The notes under the pieces were generated by a model, which saw only the letters and a list, made by a program, of their open reading frames with translations, had not been told where the DNA came from and made no database searches. From contig JAQNBH010000011.1 of NCBI GenBank assembly GCA_028752905.1, positions 28,333,678 through 28,397,677 on the forward strand: a stretch of 64,000 bases of DNA. The letters are read 5' to 3'. The DNA comes from Cladorhizidae sp. MBARI D1340-BT2 (taxonomy: Eukaryota > Porifera > Demospongiae > Poecilosclerida > Cladorhizidae). How positions within the stretch are numbered: the stretch's first letter is position 1; every line of letters begins with the position of its first letter. Made by a program: the position numbers and the translations under genes. Shown here in pieces: positions 44,962-56,093 of this stretch.

Positions 44962-45215
44962 CTTCAGTATCGCAAACAGTTCCATAATATTGAAAAAAAA
45001 GATTGAGCCAGTTTTTCCACAAAATGTAGTAAAACGTCCTATTTGTCGCAAAAGAGAGATTTCTCACCAAAAGAGATTTACTTTCGTTTAAAGAGTAGAA
45101 ACAGTTCCATATTGTTGAATAGGAAGCTAATGTGCCCATTTTGACAAATTAGTTTTCCCTCAAAACGCTAAAAAAAGTCCCAAATGGAAACAAATAGTTG
45201 TTTCGTCGGTTAGCT
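44962..45215 (-). repeat. Inverted monomer of the 35-40 kb array
   Basis: The reverse complement carries the phrases of the array in order: TAGCTTCC, AACAATATGGAACTGTTTCT, ACTCTTTAAACGAAAG, GAGAAATCTC and a truncated second unit ending TATTATGGAACTG. It lies directly beside the trinucleotide repeat, about 5 kb from the array and in opposite orientation. Confidence 0.85.
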
Positions 45216-45248
45216 TCATTAGCTCCTCTATTCCTTCGAGGCATGCTT

Positions 45249-45633
45249 TAATATCAAGGCCTTTCACTGAAGAACGACATGGTCAAGAAGCGAGAGGCTG
45301 CCAAATGACGAAGAAACCCGAGTACCAAGTGATTATATGAGGCTGGCAAACGATCGTGCAAATGAGAGTAAGCTAATTGAACCATGAACGAGTTTGAAAC
45401 TCCAAGAGAAAAAGATTCTTCGCCGTTTGAACTGAGTTGTTACTTAACGGCGTTGGAACGACATTGCCAGAAGTGACAACGGAATTTTAATGCAACGGAA
45501 ACGGAACCTCTTTTTTTAAGCTCCTACTGTAGTAAGCGCCCACTGCCTTGATCAGAACGATTTGGACTAAGCACCCATTGATGTGGGTAACCGCCCATCA
45601 GATTCTGTACGCAGCGGCTTCTAGGATCGAATC
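45249..45633 (+). repeat. Truncated copy of a pogo/Tigger-associated left end
   Basis: 385 bp, nearly identical to 50369-50756 (starts AATATCAAGGCCTTTCACTG, ends GGCTTCTAGGATCGAATC). It includes the terminal-repeat-like GTAGTAAGCGCCCACTG near 45533. Here no transposase follows. Confidence 0.88.
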
Positions 45634-45639
45634 CAAGGT

Positions 45640-48040
45640 ATTTACAACATTAGATGCTTAGGCTACCATGCAGGAAGGGGGTAAGGAGAAGTTGGGCTAC
45701 ATTTATACGTGAACACCCCATATGAAAGGGTCCTTGCCTTGCAGTTATTGTTGGTGTCCCAATGTTTAGGTTGCTGCTTTACTGCAGGCTGCATGTGGAG
45801 AAGTTGTGGACGAGCATATGCCAGAAAGAAAAGGTGGACTGGTTTCAGTGAATGTTCACGAGCAAAGAGCCCAGCAGTGTATTTAAGTCTAAAATGAACA
45901 AACTGGAAGATTATCTGGTCCAGTTTGGTAGTCCTACATAACATGCTGGTCTCCTCATTCTTTATAATTGTCATTCATTGGAATTTCCAATCACACATAT
46001 GAGTCAAGTGTGTGTTTGAATCTCATAGATAGCTTCTGCTAACTGGATTCATCACTAAATTTAACCCTTAGAACCCTATGCTCGCCTAACATGGGCATGC
46101 CTCCCACCCAGTTGTCCTGGGGTCAAAATTTCAAAGTTGATTATATTAATTGATAATTAAAAAAAAAAATTATAATAAATAAATTGTAGTCAGCTTTTTC
46201 CTACCTTAATTGCTAGTGCTTTGCATTATCCACCATCTAGGAGCTTCTTTAAGCTCAGGTAAAGCTTCTACACTCTCTGTGCATATTTCTATAAGAGAAA
46301 GAGCATCACAAAAGTCGATTGTTAGCTAAACAGTGCCTCAATATCGAAGATATTCTTTGAGATCGAGAAGCACTAACAACTCCAAACGGCCACTAAAGTG
46401 TGGAAGACTAGATTGTATTCATAATCTGGGAGTCAAAACACTGCTCTGCCTTAGGGCAAATAATAGTTGAAGCTCTTAAAACTCTAGTCCAAGCTTCAGG
46501 TGTTTCCCCGCTCTTGTACTAAATGAGGCGGTCATTTGAAAATAACTCCGCCCCATGCATTATAATAACAATTAAAAAAATTGACAACAGATTAATTGGT
46601 AAACTATTCCACAGAAGATGTGTCAACCAGTGTGTTCGTGTGTTCATGCTTAAGGCCATTATTTATAATTTTTTGACAATATTTTTTTGTGGCTTATATC
46701 CTTTCTAAACATCTGTACAAACTGTATTTCAAATTTGAAAACATTTGGATGTACAAGTCTCTAGTATAATGGTGGATTTTATCCAGGCTCTCACTTACAT
46801 TCACATTGAAAATTGAGGAAGGAGGTTAGTTCAGTTTCAGTAAAGTTTGATTGCTCATATATTTGCTTTTCAGAGCCTTCCCCCCCCCCCCCCAGCTCTT
46901 TTCAGAGGCACCACCTTCCAAGAGATTCCATCTGATACTTGTATTCTAGTGGTAATTATTTACTCAGAAGAATAGATAAGTGCAAAGGTGCAAAAAAGTA
47001 GACTTATGGTCTAGTGGTCCAATATAATAGTAGCCCAACTTGAAACGGCGATTTCTCAGAAACATGTTTTTTGGAAGGAAAAGAAAGATATCTCAAGGAA
47101 AAAGTTATGTATACCTGCTTCATTATATATCATCTATCTTTGCTCTACCTTTTAAGGGAATTACTGTAGAGTGCTTAGTAAGTGCCCACGATGTAAAGTA
47201 TAGTCACCAAAATAAATTTCCAGTTCCAACGTTGTCGAAGGAAATAGAAATGCCGAATCAATGCAGAAAATCCCGACAATGCCGTTAAGTTTACATTTCC
47301 AATTTGCATGTGCACACGTTCACATGCAAATGGGGCAGGCGCTATATAGTTGTATTACAACCCGATGTAAATCTAGCGAGTGTTTTTTTTTGGCTCTACT
47401 TTGTTTTCTTCTTCCCAGATGTAATTTTGTCCTTCAAGATGTTTATTGCTGACAGAAGTAAGATTAGTTATTTCTTTTCCTAACCTTTTGGTCTGCCCAC
47501 TAGTGTCCTTCAGCTCTACTTGTTTTAGCTAGTAGCTTTGCCTTCTTGTTCATAGCTACTCAGTTTAGACAAGATCTTAGACGAGTCTTGCTGTATAGTT
47601 TTGTAGAGGTTTGGTTTGCTAAGCAAAGTTTTAGGTAAAGCCTGGTGTAGACTAAGGCTTGCCAAACAAAGACCCCCATTTTTAATACCCTCACAGGACC
47701 TCTAGTAGCTAGCAAGCCTTGCATTAGAGAGACTTTACAGGGTAGCTTACAAGGTTGAAGAGTTTACAGAACGTCTATTACCTTAGCAAGACTTACCATA
47801 AAAAACACCTCTATAAACCCAGCGGTTGACAGACACCTATTCTTTGAAGATCTTGACACATAAGTGGATTTTGAGTTTTGAAGGGTCCAGATTGATAATC
47901 CACCAGGTGCCACTAGGTCACCATTGAGGAATTTGAGAAATTCAAGATGGCCACCAAAATAGCTGACAATCACCTGTAAATCGACATATGATTATCAACA
48001 TGAATGTTTCATATTTTAATCAGAATTTTATCGTTTTCCA
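45640..48040. other. No recognised gene
   Basis: A C-run lies at 46880-46893. Short frames (45663-45974 minus, 46523-46708, 47040-47288, 47764-47973 minus) show no domain. Probably intergenic. Confidence 0.4.
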
Positions 48041-48046
48041 TTTTCG

Positions 48047-48190
48047 GGTCATGTAGGATCAGAAGACAATATGTAGGATCAGTTGAGCTAGGTAACTAAC
48101 AATATGTAGGATCAGATGAGCTAGGACAATATGTAGGATCATTTGAGCTAGGTGACTAACAACATGTGTTATCAGGTGAGCTATGCAACC
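48047..48190 (+). repeat. Short tandem repeat, about 42 bp
   Basis: ATGTAGGATCAG with GAGCTAGG and AACTAACAAC recurs four times with differing spacers; one sub-unit is shortened. Confidence 0.7.
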
Positions 48191-48319
48191 AGCCTTCTAT
48201 ACCAAGCTATTGGACAGTGGAGCATACATATCCCTTTGCTTTTATCTGCCACTGAAGAGGTATGAAAGATTGACATCCAAATCATTAGCTATCATGTAAT
48301 TTGTGTGCAGCATGTGGTT

Positions 48320-49834
48320 TGCGGAGACTAACATGATACCATACATGTGTTTCTTTGCTACATGGCACATTCACTATACCAGATATGGCCTAATCTATGT
48401 GAGATTAAAAAAAGCTATATGGTGAAACCCTAAAGATTTCTGAAGGGAGAACATGTCCAATGCCACAGACAAGGAATGTGGAACAGGATATGGACAGACA
48501 TGTTCATAGAGACAACATTTATGCATTATGGGCACGGGTCAGGTTATCTGATTGGAATAACACTGGATGAGAAAGCTGTCCATGCGCAATGAACCTATAG
48601 CAGATTGATGAAGGACATGGCCAATTTTAATGATTCCTCATCAATAAACATCACCTCCCACACAAAGAGGGATTGGCATCACTGATCAAATATTATAAAA
48701 ATTACAGGCTAGTCATTAGGGAAAAACTGACGCATTGCATTTATCCCTTGAATACAGCAGGTCAAGCATCTGCTCCCGTAAACATAGTTTCTGGACGTAT
48801 ATGCTCAGATGAGGTAAATGTACATGATGCTGTTGACCTGGGCAAACCACAGACAGAAGGGTATGAAGCTAGCTGGCCAGAGGGATTCCACCAAACCCTC
48901 AAAAAGAGAGTATGCACAATGAAAGAGTGCAAGAAGAAAACATGGACAGGATACTGACTCAGGACTGATATTTACTAGGGCCCTGGCCCTCGTGAACTCT
49001 CGAGACATTAATTTTATGTTCTTTTATCCTCCAGTGGTGTTGTGGGTAATTCCCGGGTAAACTGCGGTATTGCAGAATTCATTAAGGTGGAACAGATTCT
49101 CAGCTATGAAATAGCACCAGTTCCTACCTCAATGTTTGAAAAAAAAACTAGAGATTGCCGTATTGCCAAGTCCAAGTCAATACTAAAGAACTAACTTCAA
49201 GTGGAACAATCAGCTCGTGCTACAGGACAACCTGATGCTATTGTCTTAGATGGATGTGCCATCCTGTGGGTTGTTCATTGGCCAAGCAAGGGAAGTGTGC
49301 AAGACCTTGTCACACATTTTGTGAAATATGTCAAAGGGAAACTGAAAGGTGGCACTCGAGTGCACGTAATATTAGACTGCTGCTGTGAATACAGTTTTAA
49401 AAGTGGAACTAGATGCTCTCGTAAAGCACAGGTTTCTAGAGAGCATCAGCTGTGTCTCAGCTCTCCTCTGCCTCCTCAACAAGTTGCTCTGTCACCAAAA
49501 ACACACACAACTGATTTGTGATGAACTTGTGTCTACAGCGGAACGAATCTTCCCAACAGTCTTGTAGTTACTGGGAAAACACCAATAACTACAGGGTTAT
49601 TTAATGGATTGCAAATCCTGAGACCTGACATTGAAGACCATGCATGAAGACGCAGATGATATCATTGCTCACCATGTAGTATATCTGGCAAGCCTTGGAT
49701 GCTGCAGTATCAAAGTTATCAGTGATGACACAGATGTTTTTGTGCTGTTAGACCATTACTATGCCGAGGAAAAGTTGAAACAACACTTCTCATGGAACCC
49801 ACAAGTCAAGGGCTGTAAGCTTGCCAAAGAGTAG
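48320..49834 (+). pseudogene. Member of an uncharacterised PIN/FEN-like invertebrate family, broken
   Basis: Successive frames match one long protein family common in cnidarian and sponge genomes. In order: FFATWHIHYTRYGLIYV (48345), NRIWTDMFIETTFMHYGHG (48480), KLTHCIYPLN, NIVSGRI, VNVHDAVDLG, ASWPEGFHQTLKKRVCTM (48673-48957), ILSYEIAPVPTSMFEKKTRD (49095), DAIVLDGCAILWVVHWPSKG (49232), EYSFKSGTR, HQLCLSSPLPPQQV and, at the end, HEDADDIIAHHVVYLAS with KVISDDTDVFVLLDHYY (49640-49760). The Asp-rich end resembles PIN/FEN-type nuclease motifs; that assignment is inference. It has at least four frameshifts or stops, and the usual C-terminal extension is missing. The function of the family is unknown to me. 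Confidence 0.7.
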
Positions 49835-49974
49835 CTAAGTTTGCTAGAGTAATCTAAGCAGGCAAGACTTGTCTTATCTTGTGTTAAGCTGGTCCTTCAA
49901 GCACCCAAGCTAAACTCCAAGCCACAACTCAGACAAAGCTATGCTCTTAAGCATACCCTTCAAATTTAGAATAG

Positions 49975-50045
49975 GCTAACAGGGTTTCATACAGGATTAC
50001 TGTTTGGGGTGGGTGGGGGGAAAGTATCATGTTGGGGGTCATTTG
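49975..50045 (-). repeat. Inverted copy of a G/C-run dispersed repeat
   Basis: GGGTTTCATACAGGATTACT followed by a G-run is the reverse complement of 60545-60590 and resembles 61305-61340. See those copies. Confidence 0.6.
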
Positions 50046-50368
50046 TTGTTGTTGTTGTTGGTTTTTAGCTATTTTAAATAGAAAGTATTTTCAGCAGATT
50101 AGTGCAGCAAGTTACAGATCTTACTCCAAAATATTATTAAATACTAATAGCAAAGTACATGTACAAGCATAATGGTACCTTGTAATTACAGTTCAATTTT
50201 ATTTGATTATTAGGAAACTCTAGGTACATCATGCTGACACAGTACCAATAACTGTAACATGCATTGGAATTTCAAAATTCAATCTTAACCCTTTCACTGC
50301 TGCAGGTATATACCCCCCTTTTTGGAGGTAAAAAGGTGATTTTGAAATCAATGCCCCATAAATACTAC

Positions 50369-52430
50369 TTAATATCAAGGCCTTTCACTGAAGAACGACA
50401 TGGTCAAGAAGCGAGAGGCTGCCAAATGACGAAGAAACCCGAGTACCAAGTGATGATATGAGGCTGGCAAACGATCGTGCAAATGAGAGTAAGCTAATTG
50501 AACCATGAACGAGTTTGAAACTCAAAGAGAATAAGATTCTTCGCCATTTGAACGGAGTTGTTACTTAACGGCGTTGGAACGACATTGCCAGAAGTGCCAA
50601 CGGAATTTTAATGCAACGGAACCGGAACCTTTTTTTTTTTAGCTCCTACTGTAGTAAGCGCCCACTGCCTTGATCAGAACGATTTGGACTAAGCACCCAT
50701 TGATTGGGGTAACCGCCTACCAGATTCTGTACGCAGCGGCTTCTAGGATCGAATCACGTGTAATACTTTTTTTTACACACGCACACTCACAAAACATTAT
50801 GGACAGCTGCCCACACACCTAAAAACAGATCGCACAGAGGCATGCTGGGAAGAAACTGACAAGTTACACAGTGAGTTTCAATGTAGAGGTTGTACAGGGG
50901 ACAAGGAATGAAAAATGTGTCAGCAACTGCTGGAAAGTATGGAGTACAGAAAGAGAGTAAGAGAGTGGAATGAAAAATATGATGCATTGATTGATACCAA
51001 CATTGGTGGTGGGAAGAAGAAGAGGAAACTGAATGATGGAGGAGCAATCTTCAGTCAACAATGGACTCGGAGGTCTTCGATTACCTATAATTGGAACGTT
51101 CCGAAGGCTGTTCTGAACAAAGACCTCCTGGAGAAAGCCTTGCACATTGCTCAGAGCATAGGCATCCAAGGCTTCCTTACATCTCCCATGTGGCTGCGTG
51201 GCTGGAAGAATGTTGGTTACAGGCAGAAAACAAATACATCACAAAAGATGCCAGAGAACTAGGGAGTGCAGATTTCCCAATTTCGGAGAACCATCCGACA
51301 GCTTAACAACTATAGAAATTCAGAAATTGACAACATGGATCAGACAATGTGCAGGTAAGTATTGTTTACACTGACAACTTGTAATTTTACCTTTTTCATT
51401 ACTACGTTAGATTCTCTGCCACCAACAATTGTGGTGGAGAGCAAAATATTCACATTGCTACCACTGGTGCCCCAAAGAAGGGTTTCACAGTAGCTTTGTG
51501 TGCGATATGAGATGGAACCAAACTGCTGGCTGTCATCATCTTCAAGGAGAAAAATGGAAGATTTGGCCCATGTCATGATTGTGTACTTCGTATTCCTCAG
51601 AATGTTGATGTCACTGCAACCAAAAATGGCTGGATGACTCGCCCAAGTGTGCACAGCTGGCTACGTAGGATGTGGTGAAAGTCTAAGGCAACTGGTGACC
51701 TTGGTCCTTGATAACTATCGCCCGCACAAGTGTGCCGACACCAAGGACATTGCTGAAGAGTTGGAAACTGACCTTGTATACATCCCAGGTAGTGGACCAA
51801 TTTCAACAATGATGCAAGAAATGATTCCCTCCATTTAGTGTAGGTGGCTCTACATCTCTAGCACAGCCAATGGATGTTTCAGTCGACAAGCCCTTCAAGG
51901 ACAAAATGAGGGAACTGTGGATGAAGCGGAGGAGAAGTTCAAGCTCTTGCAGGACCAAAAAAGGCAACCTGAAATCCTCCTCAAGACAGGATGCTATAGA
52001 TTGGGTCTCTACTGCATAGGAGTCTATTTCCAAAGACTTGATAGCTCGCTCCTTCCTATACTGTGGGATTTCCAACAATATAGATGGTTCTCACATCAGG
52101 TAATGCATTCAGAAGAAGATTGAGGAGGAGAGCGCAGATGATGATCCCTTTGCTGAACTTGTGAAGGGCCTGGACGAACCTGAAGAGGAGGACGAAGAGT
52201 AGATAGCTACGAACAATAACTAGCTAGCATGCATGCGATGCAACAATAAACTTTGTTATTTGCCGCAAGAGAACGGAATCCGTGTGCAAATCCGAGTTCA
52301 AAGTTTAATATGGGTTATATGGAGCAATTTTTTTTATTTCATAGGTTGCTGGAATAAACGCCCACCAAGCTGATTTTAGAGGTGACTGATTCAGTGCTCA
52401 TGGGCGCTTAGTATGTATTCTATGGTATGT
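50369..52430 (+). mobile_element. pogo/Tigger-like DNA transposon
   Basis: The left part (50369-50756) is duplicated at 45249. The motif GTAGTAAGCGCCCACTG (about 50652) pairs with CATGGGCGCTTAGTATGTAT near 52404-52424, giving an approximate inverted repeat around a core of AAGCGCCCA. Between them is a broken pogo-type transposase. The outer boundary and TA duplication are not resolved; sequence shared with the 45 kb copy extends about 280 bp further left than the inverted repeat. Confidence 0.68.
50915..52204 (+). pseudogene. pogo/Tigger-like DDE_1 transposase
   Basis: The N-terminal frame has VLNKDLLEKALHIAQSIGIQ, GFLTSPMWLRGWKN, the end of the CENP-B type helix-turn-helix. After a GT-containing gap the DDE_1 domain follows in changing frames: NIHIATTGAPKKGFTVALCA (51450), VIIFKEKNGRFGP, NVDVTATKNGWMTRPS, LVTLVLDNYRPHKCADTKDI (51695, second catalytic Asp in LVLD), DLVYIPG, QPMDVSVDKPFKDKMRELWM (51865), DAIDWVSTA, and an acidic end DDDPFAELVKGLDEPEEEDE with stop at about 52204. 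Frameshifts and stops make it inactive. Motif order is complete, so this was a full-length copy. Confidence 0.82.
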
Positions 52431-52732
52431 ATGACCAAAATGAATGACCAAAATGAATTTTTTTGTTGTTTACCTCTGTCATCCTCGACGACTAGAACAG
52501 GGAATAGATAAGGCAGCAACCTAAGTCAGTGCTCAGGAGAAGCTTGTCGCAGCAAGAGGAGAAGAAAGTAAGAAGCAGGAACCTTCTTCATCGTGAGACC
52601 CTCGCTGAGTAATGTACAGCTATGAAAAACTAGAGCAGCAACTTAGGGAGGCGATCAGGAGAAGCTGCACACAGCCAGGGGAGAAGAGAAGAAGAAAACA
52701 TTACCATGCATCATTGTAGCACTGCTACTAGC

Positions 52733-52995
52733 TGCCTATGCCCTGCTTCATGGGGAGCCCAACTACTAGCAACCTGCCTATGCCCTGCTTTATGGGAAGC
52801 CCAGATACTAGCTGCCTATGCCCTGCTTCATGGGGTGCCCAGATACTAGCTACATGCCTATGCTCTGCTTTACGGGAAGCCCAGCTACTAGCTGCCTATG
52901 CCCTGCTTTATGAGAAGCCCAGCTACTAACTGCCTATGCCCTGCTTCATGGGAAGCCCATCTGCCTATGCACTGCTTCATGGGGAGCCAAACCCA
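52733..52995 (+). repeat. Tandem repeat, 38-42 bp, seven units
   Basis: Units begin TGCCTATGCCCTGCTTCATG and continue GGGAGCCCAxxTACTAGC. Starts lie at 52733, 52775, 52813, 52855, 52893, 52932 and 52971. One frame spells MPCFMGSP repeatedly, by chance. Confidence 0.88.
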
Positions 52996-53648
52996 TCAGT
53001 TACCTATAAGGCAGGATTTTTTATTTTGGAATATAGCTGTAGTCAATACTCTGTTACTTCTTCCTCCAATCTCCGGGAAACGCCATGTACCCCATCTATT
53101 GTGTTCTCAAGCTGTGGCATCCAATAAGACTAGCTTTAACAACAGTGTGTGTACAATCATTATCAATACTTGCTTTATTACCTTTTATGTCTAGGCAGTG
53201 CTGGGTATATAGAAATGCCATGTGCCAAAACTTAAGACTGCCATTTTCTTGATTTGTGTTTTGTAATGAGAGGAAATAGCTAGTTTTGGATCTTTTTGCA
53301 GCATTTTGGCTGTCTTGTAGGTCCTGTAGGTTGGAATTCACTCTTTTTTTTAACCTCTAGATATACCAGATATCACGTACCTTTATAGAGGTGGTTTGGG
53401 GAATGGAGGAAATTGCTCATTTTATATTGTTTGGATGCATTTCTGCCATTTTCTAAGTAAGATATACCTGACTGGATTTTACATTATGAAATCTACTGTG
53501 ACTTGCGTCACTTTTTGTTTGTGTATGGGCAACAACCGGATACTCCTGCTCATGTATTAATAATACATAAGTGACTGCTTGTTTTAATGAAGTCTCTCTC
53601 TAGTGGTTTTGTCAGGTCTAATTATTGTTGATAAATTTATCTTTGTAG

Positions 53649-53746
53649 AAGTCACTGTTACTGGATTGAATTTGGGCCTGGCGATCATCTTGGTGCTGAT
53701 CATTATGCTCATCATTATGCTAATCAGTGCATATTTCATTTATGTG
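53649..53746 (+). CDS. Candidate transmembrane exon (first copy)
   Basis: Between acceptor TTATCTTTGTAG and donor GTAAGTGATG lies a 98-nt exon, phase 1 at its start and phase 0 at its end. It encodes VTVTGLNLGLAIILVLIIML followed by IIMLISAYFIYV: one membrane-spanning helix of about 25 residues after a short polar stretch. An identical exon lies at 62832. The phase-1 acceptor agrees with the Calx-beta-like exons at 10.8-34.7 kb, so it may be the membrane anchor of that protein type; this is inference. Confidence 0.55.
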
Positions 53747-54389
53747 GTAAGTGATGTGTGTGTGTGTTTGTGTGTGGTGTGTGCTGTAATATCAATGAAC
53801 TCTCTTACAATGTCATGCACTAGTGCCAGAAGATGTGGTTTCATAACTTGTTGTTAAGATTTTTAGAGATCCATAGTTTCTGAACACTTCCCTGTATGAA
53901 CTTGCTATATTATAGATCTCTCTGGGTGCTCTCTTTTGATATTATAAAAGGTGAAGTGTGAAGAATCTATGGAGCTCCAAAAAATTTACTAAAACGCATC
54001 ATCCTGGCATTTCTCCTTCCAAGGACTACGAGTTTTGCTGCCACACTCTATTTTGTATTATATATAAAGTTCAGTGCATGAGCACAAGACCCAACATCCT
54101 TAGAGATAGTGTTTTTAAGGAGTTAAATATTCACAGTGTGCATGGCTACCATCGAGTCTGCAAATAGGTACCTAAGAGCAATAGGGCATGTTGTGTAGTT
54201 GCTCTACACAATCCACGAATATCCCTCCCCCCCTCCCCCTCCCACAGCAAGTCATCTAGAAAGTTATAGAGAAAATGTTGTCGGGAGTGGGGGGGAATGC
54301 ATGGCAGTCGGTCACCACTGAAGTGATAATCAAATCTTTCAAAACTTGCAGCATTTTAGTTGAGGCAGATGAGGCAGATGGTCACATGA

Positions 54390-55570
54390 CAGAGGTTATT
54401 ATTACAGCCAGCAAGCGGCACTTTACCGATCAGTGAATGCACGTGACCGATCATTTCATTCTATGGTCTGACAAAATGGCCGGTCGTTTTGGGGCCAAGA
54501 GAAAAAGTAGTAGTTGTAGCTCTTTGGGTAGTAGTAGCTCTGCTTCAGGTAGCTCTTGTGTAGGTGGCTCTGAGGCTAAGCGGAGTAAACGTCAGGTGAG
54601 CATTTCCACCTTTGAAAAGTGGCAGCGGCAGTTTGACAGTGATCATCAGACTTTGCTATGGCTACGATGCAGCAAGGACCGCTCGGACAAATCACTGGCA
54701 TCAACGTTGTGGTGTGAATTTTGCCGACAATTTGAAGAAAAGATCGAAGGAATGAGAAACTTCTCTACTGCCTGGATAACTGGCTCTACAAATCATAAGA
54801 CCAGCAACATCTCGGATCATGCTAAAAGTGAGCAACACGCAACTTCGATGACCTGCATGCGTACTGCCCGAGCTAAAGCTAGCAATCAACCTATTGAAAG
54901 TTACTCTCCCATTGCTCGTTTCTTGTTAACAATGGATGAAGAAGAGAAGATTAGAATGAAGCACAAGTTTGAGATCTGTTATGTTCTGGCTAAGGAAAGC
55001 CTGGCCTTCCTCAAGTACTCTGCTTTTCATTCTCTTGCTGCTGAACAACAAGGAGTACAGCTGGGTTCCTCATATAAGAGAAGTCATTGTGCTAAGCTTT
55101 TTACCTATTATATAGCTGAAGCTCAGAGAAGTGTGTTTATGCAGTCACTGTCAGAAGTCAACTTCTTCAACTTGGCTGATAACTCTGAATTGTAATTTGC
55201 ACTGTTGTTTTGATTAACGATTTGTTTTGATTAACGTATCATTAATGACAATTAATGACAAAAATATTATTACTAGACCAAAAAAAAATTATTCAACATT
55301 CAACAACCAATAACAGTACTACATATTAATAACAAATAAAAACATGAAATGTCCACCAGTCCAGTCTGCTGTCCCATTGCACCCAACCTGCATTCCCCTC
55401 AGAATTGCTTCCGAGATGATCCTTTGTGAGGCATCATCTAGCAAAGATCTTTGTTTTGGTATTAATGATCTCTTATAACTCAAAAGTTCAAAAGCTGATC
55501 ATGTCCTACCAAAACAGCATATGGTCTGACATTATGTCAGCCTATCCCATGAGAGTTATAGTAAGCACTG
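54390..55570 (+). mobile_element. hAT element, 1181 bp, precise insertion
   Basis: Starts CAGAGGTTATTATTAC and ends with the complement of CAGTGCTTACTATAAC, 12 of 16 terminal bases pairing. ACATGA occurs on both sides (54384-54389 and 55571-55576) but once in the empty copy at 63555-63560, so it is a 6-bp duplication (8 bp if one mismatch is allowed). hAT elements usually duplicate 8 bp. The interior has an N-terminal transposase ORF followed by about 370 bp of non-coding DNA, so the catalytic part is deleted. Confidence 0.85.
54476..55195 (+). CDS. Truncated hAT transposase N-terminus with zinc finger
   Basis: From ATG 54476 (MAGRFGAKRKSS) there is a Ser-rich basic start. A zinc-binding region follows (LWCEFCRQFEEKIEGMRNFS, AWITGSTNHKTSNISDHAKS, EQHATSM) of the TTF/BED-like kind found in ZNF862 / C17orf113-type hAT proteins. 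A helical segment then ends at a stop at 55195. An open frame of 240 residues with no defect could encode a DNA-binding protein without catalytic domain. An upstream in-frame start at 54437 is possible, but MAGRFGAKRK fits the family better. Confidence 0.75.
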   Translation: MAGRFGAKRKSSSCSSLGSSSSASGSSCVGGSEAKRSKRQVSISTFEKWQRQFDSDHQTLLWLRCSKDRSDKSLASTLWCEFCRQFEEKIEGMRNFSTAWITGSTNHKTSNISDHAKSEQHATSMTCMRTARAKASNQPIESYSPIARFLLTMDEEEKIRMKHKFEICYVLAKESLAFLKYSAFHSLAAEQQGVQLGSSYKRSHCAKLFTYYIAEAQRSVFMQSLSEVNFFNLADNSEL

Positions 55571-56093
55571 ACATGATAATATCATTCAAGCCCGGGAAAG
55601 CAGCAAACATTGCCAGTGAGATGGCCAATCTCCACAGAAAAGATCAAACACCACAGAAAAGGTGAGAGAGACTGACAGTGGCAATCCCTTGACAAGCAAT
55701 GAAACTAACTACGAAGAAGATGAAACTGGAATAGCAGACAAAGGCTAGCACGAGCACTGCTATTATCAAAATTGTCACCTTTTCATGATGTTGTGCAACT
55801 ACATTAGCGGCCAAAAATAACCTAATGTTATGTTTTCGAACAACATATATGCTTACGTTTTGAGAGAAAGCATTGCGTGTGTATTCCTTAGTGTTTTTCC
55901 AAGTGTCCTTTGAAAGCGTAGCAGCATTGTGCAGCTGGTATGCATGCGTGGCGTAGTATAAACGTTTACGTGGGTATGTTTAGTCACTTGCTCGAGTAGT
56001 TTACAGCTCTCCTTCTCTTGCTATGGTGTATCGTCCTACAAAAAGTAAAAGCAATGAATTCCAAACCTTAACCTAAGTCTTGAAGCACCCAAT

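Larger units (their letters stand above)
54352..55661 (+). pseudogene. Host exon split by the hAT insertion (first copy)
   Basis: Acceptor AACTTGCAG starts an exon encoding ILVEADEADGH (with a small local GAGGCAGAT duplication). It is cut at 54389 by the hAT element and resumes at 55571 with MIISFKPGKAANIASEMANL before a GTGAGAG donor at 55662. The intact version is 63535-63629. The insertion and an added stretch near 55643 would abolish the normal product. Confidence 0.5.
53200..56032 (+). repeat. First copy of a duplicated host segment, interrupted by hAT
   Basis: Matches 62379-64000 nearly base for base from GCTGGGTATATAGAAATGCC to CTATGGTGTATC. It differs by substitutions, small indels (for example an 18-bp repeat around 55640-55660) and a 1181-bp insertion (54390-55570). 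It contains the transmembrane exon and the second exon described separately. Confidence 0.93.

Noticed and set aside
44403..45139. Very long ORFs of poly-Asp, poly-Met, poly-Ile, poly-Leu and poly-Ser on both strands
   Set aside because: They are translations of the trinucleotide repeat and exist in every frame; no gene is implied.
52738..53127. Repeating MPCFMGSP peptide
   Set aside because: Product of a 38-42 bp tandem repeat; unit length is not a constant multiple of three, so the frame is not maintained.
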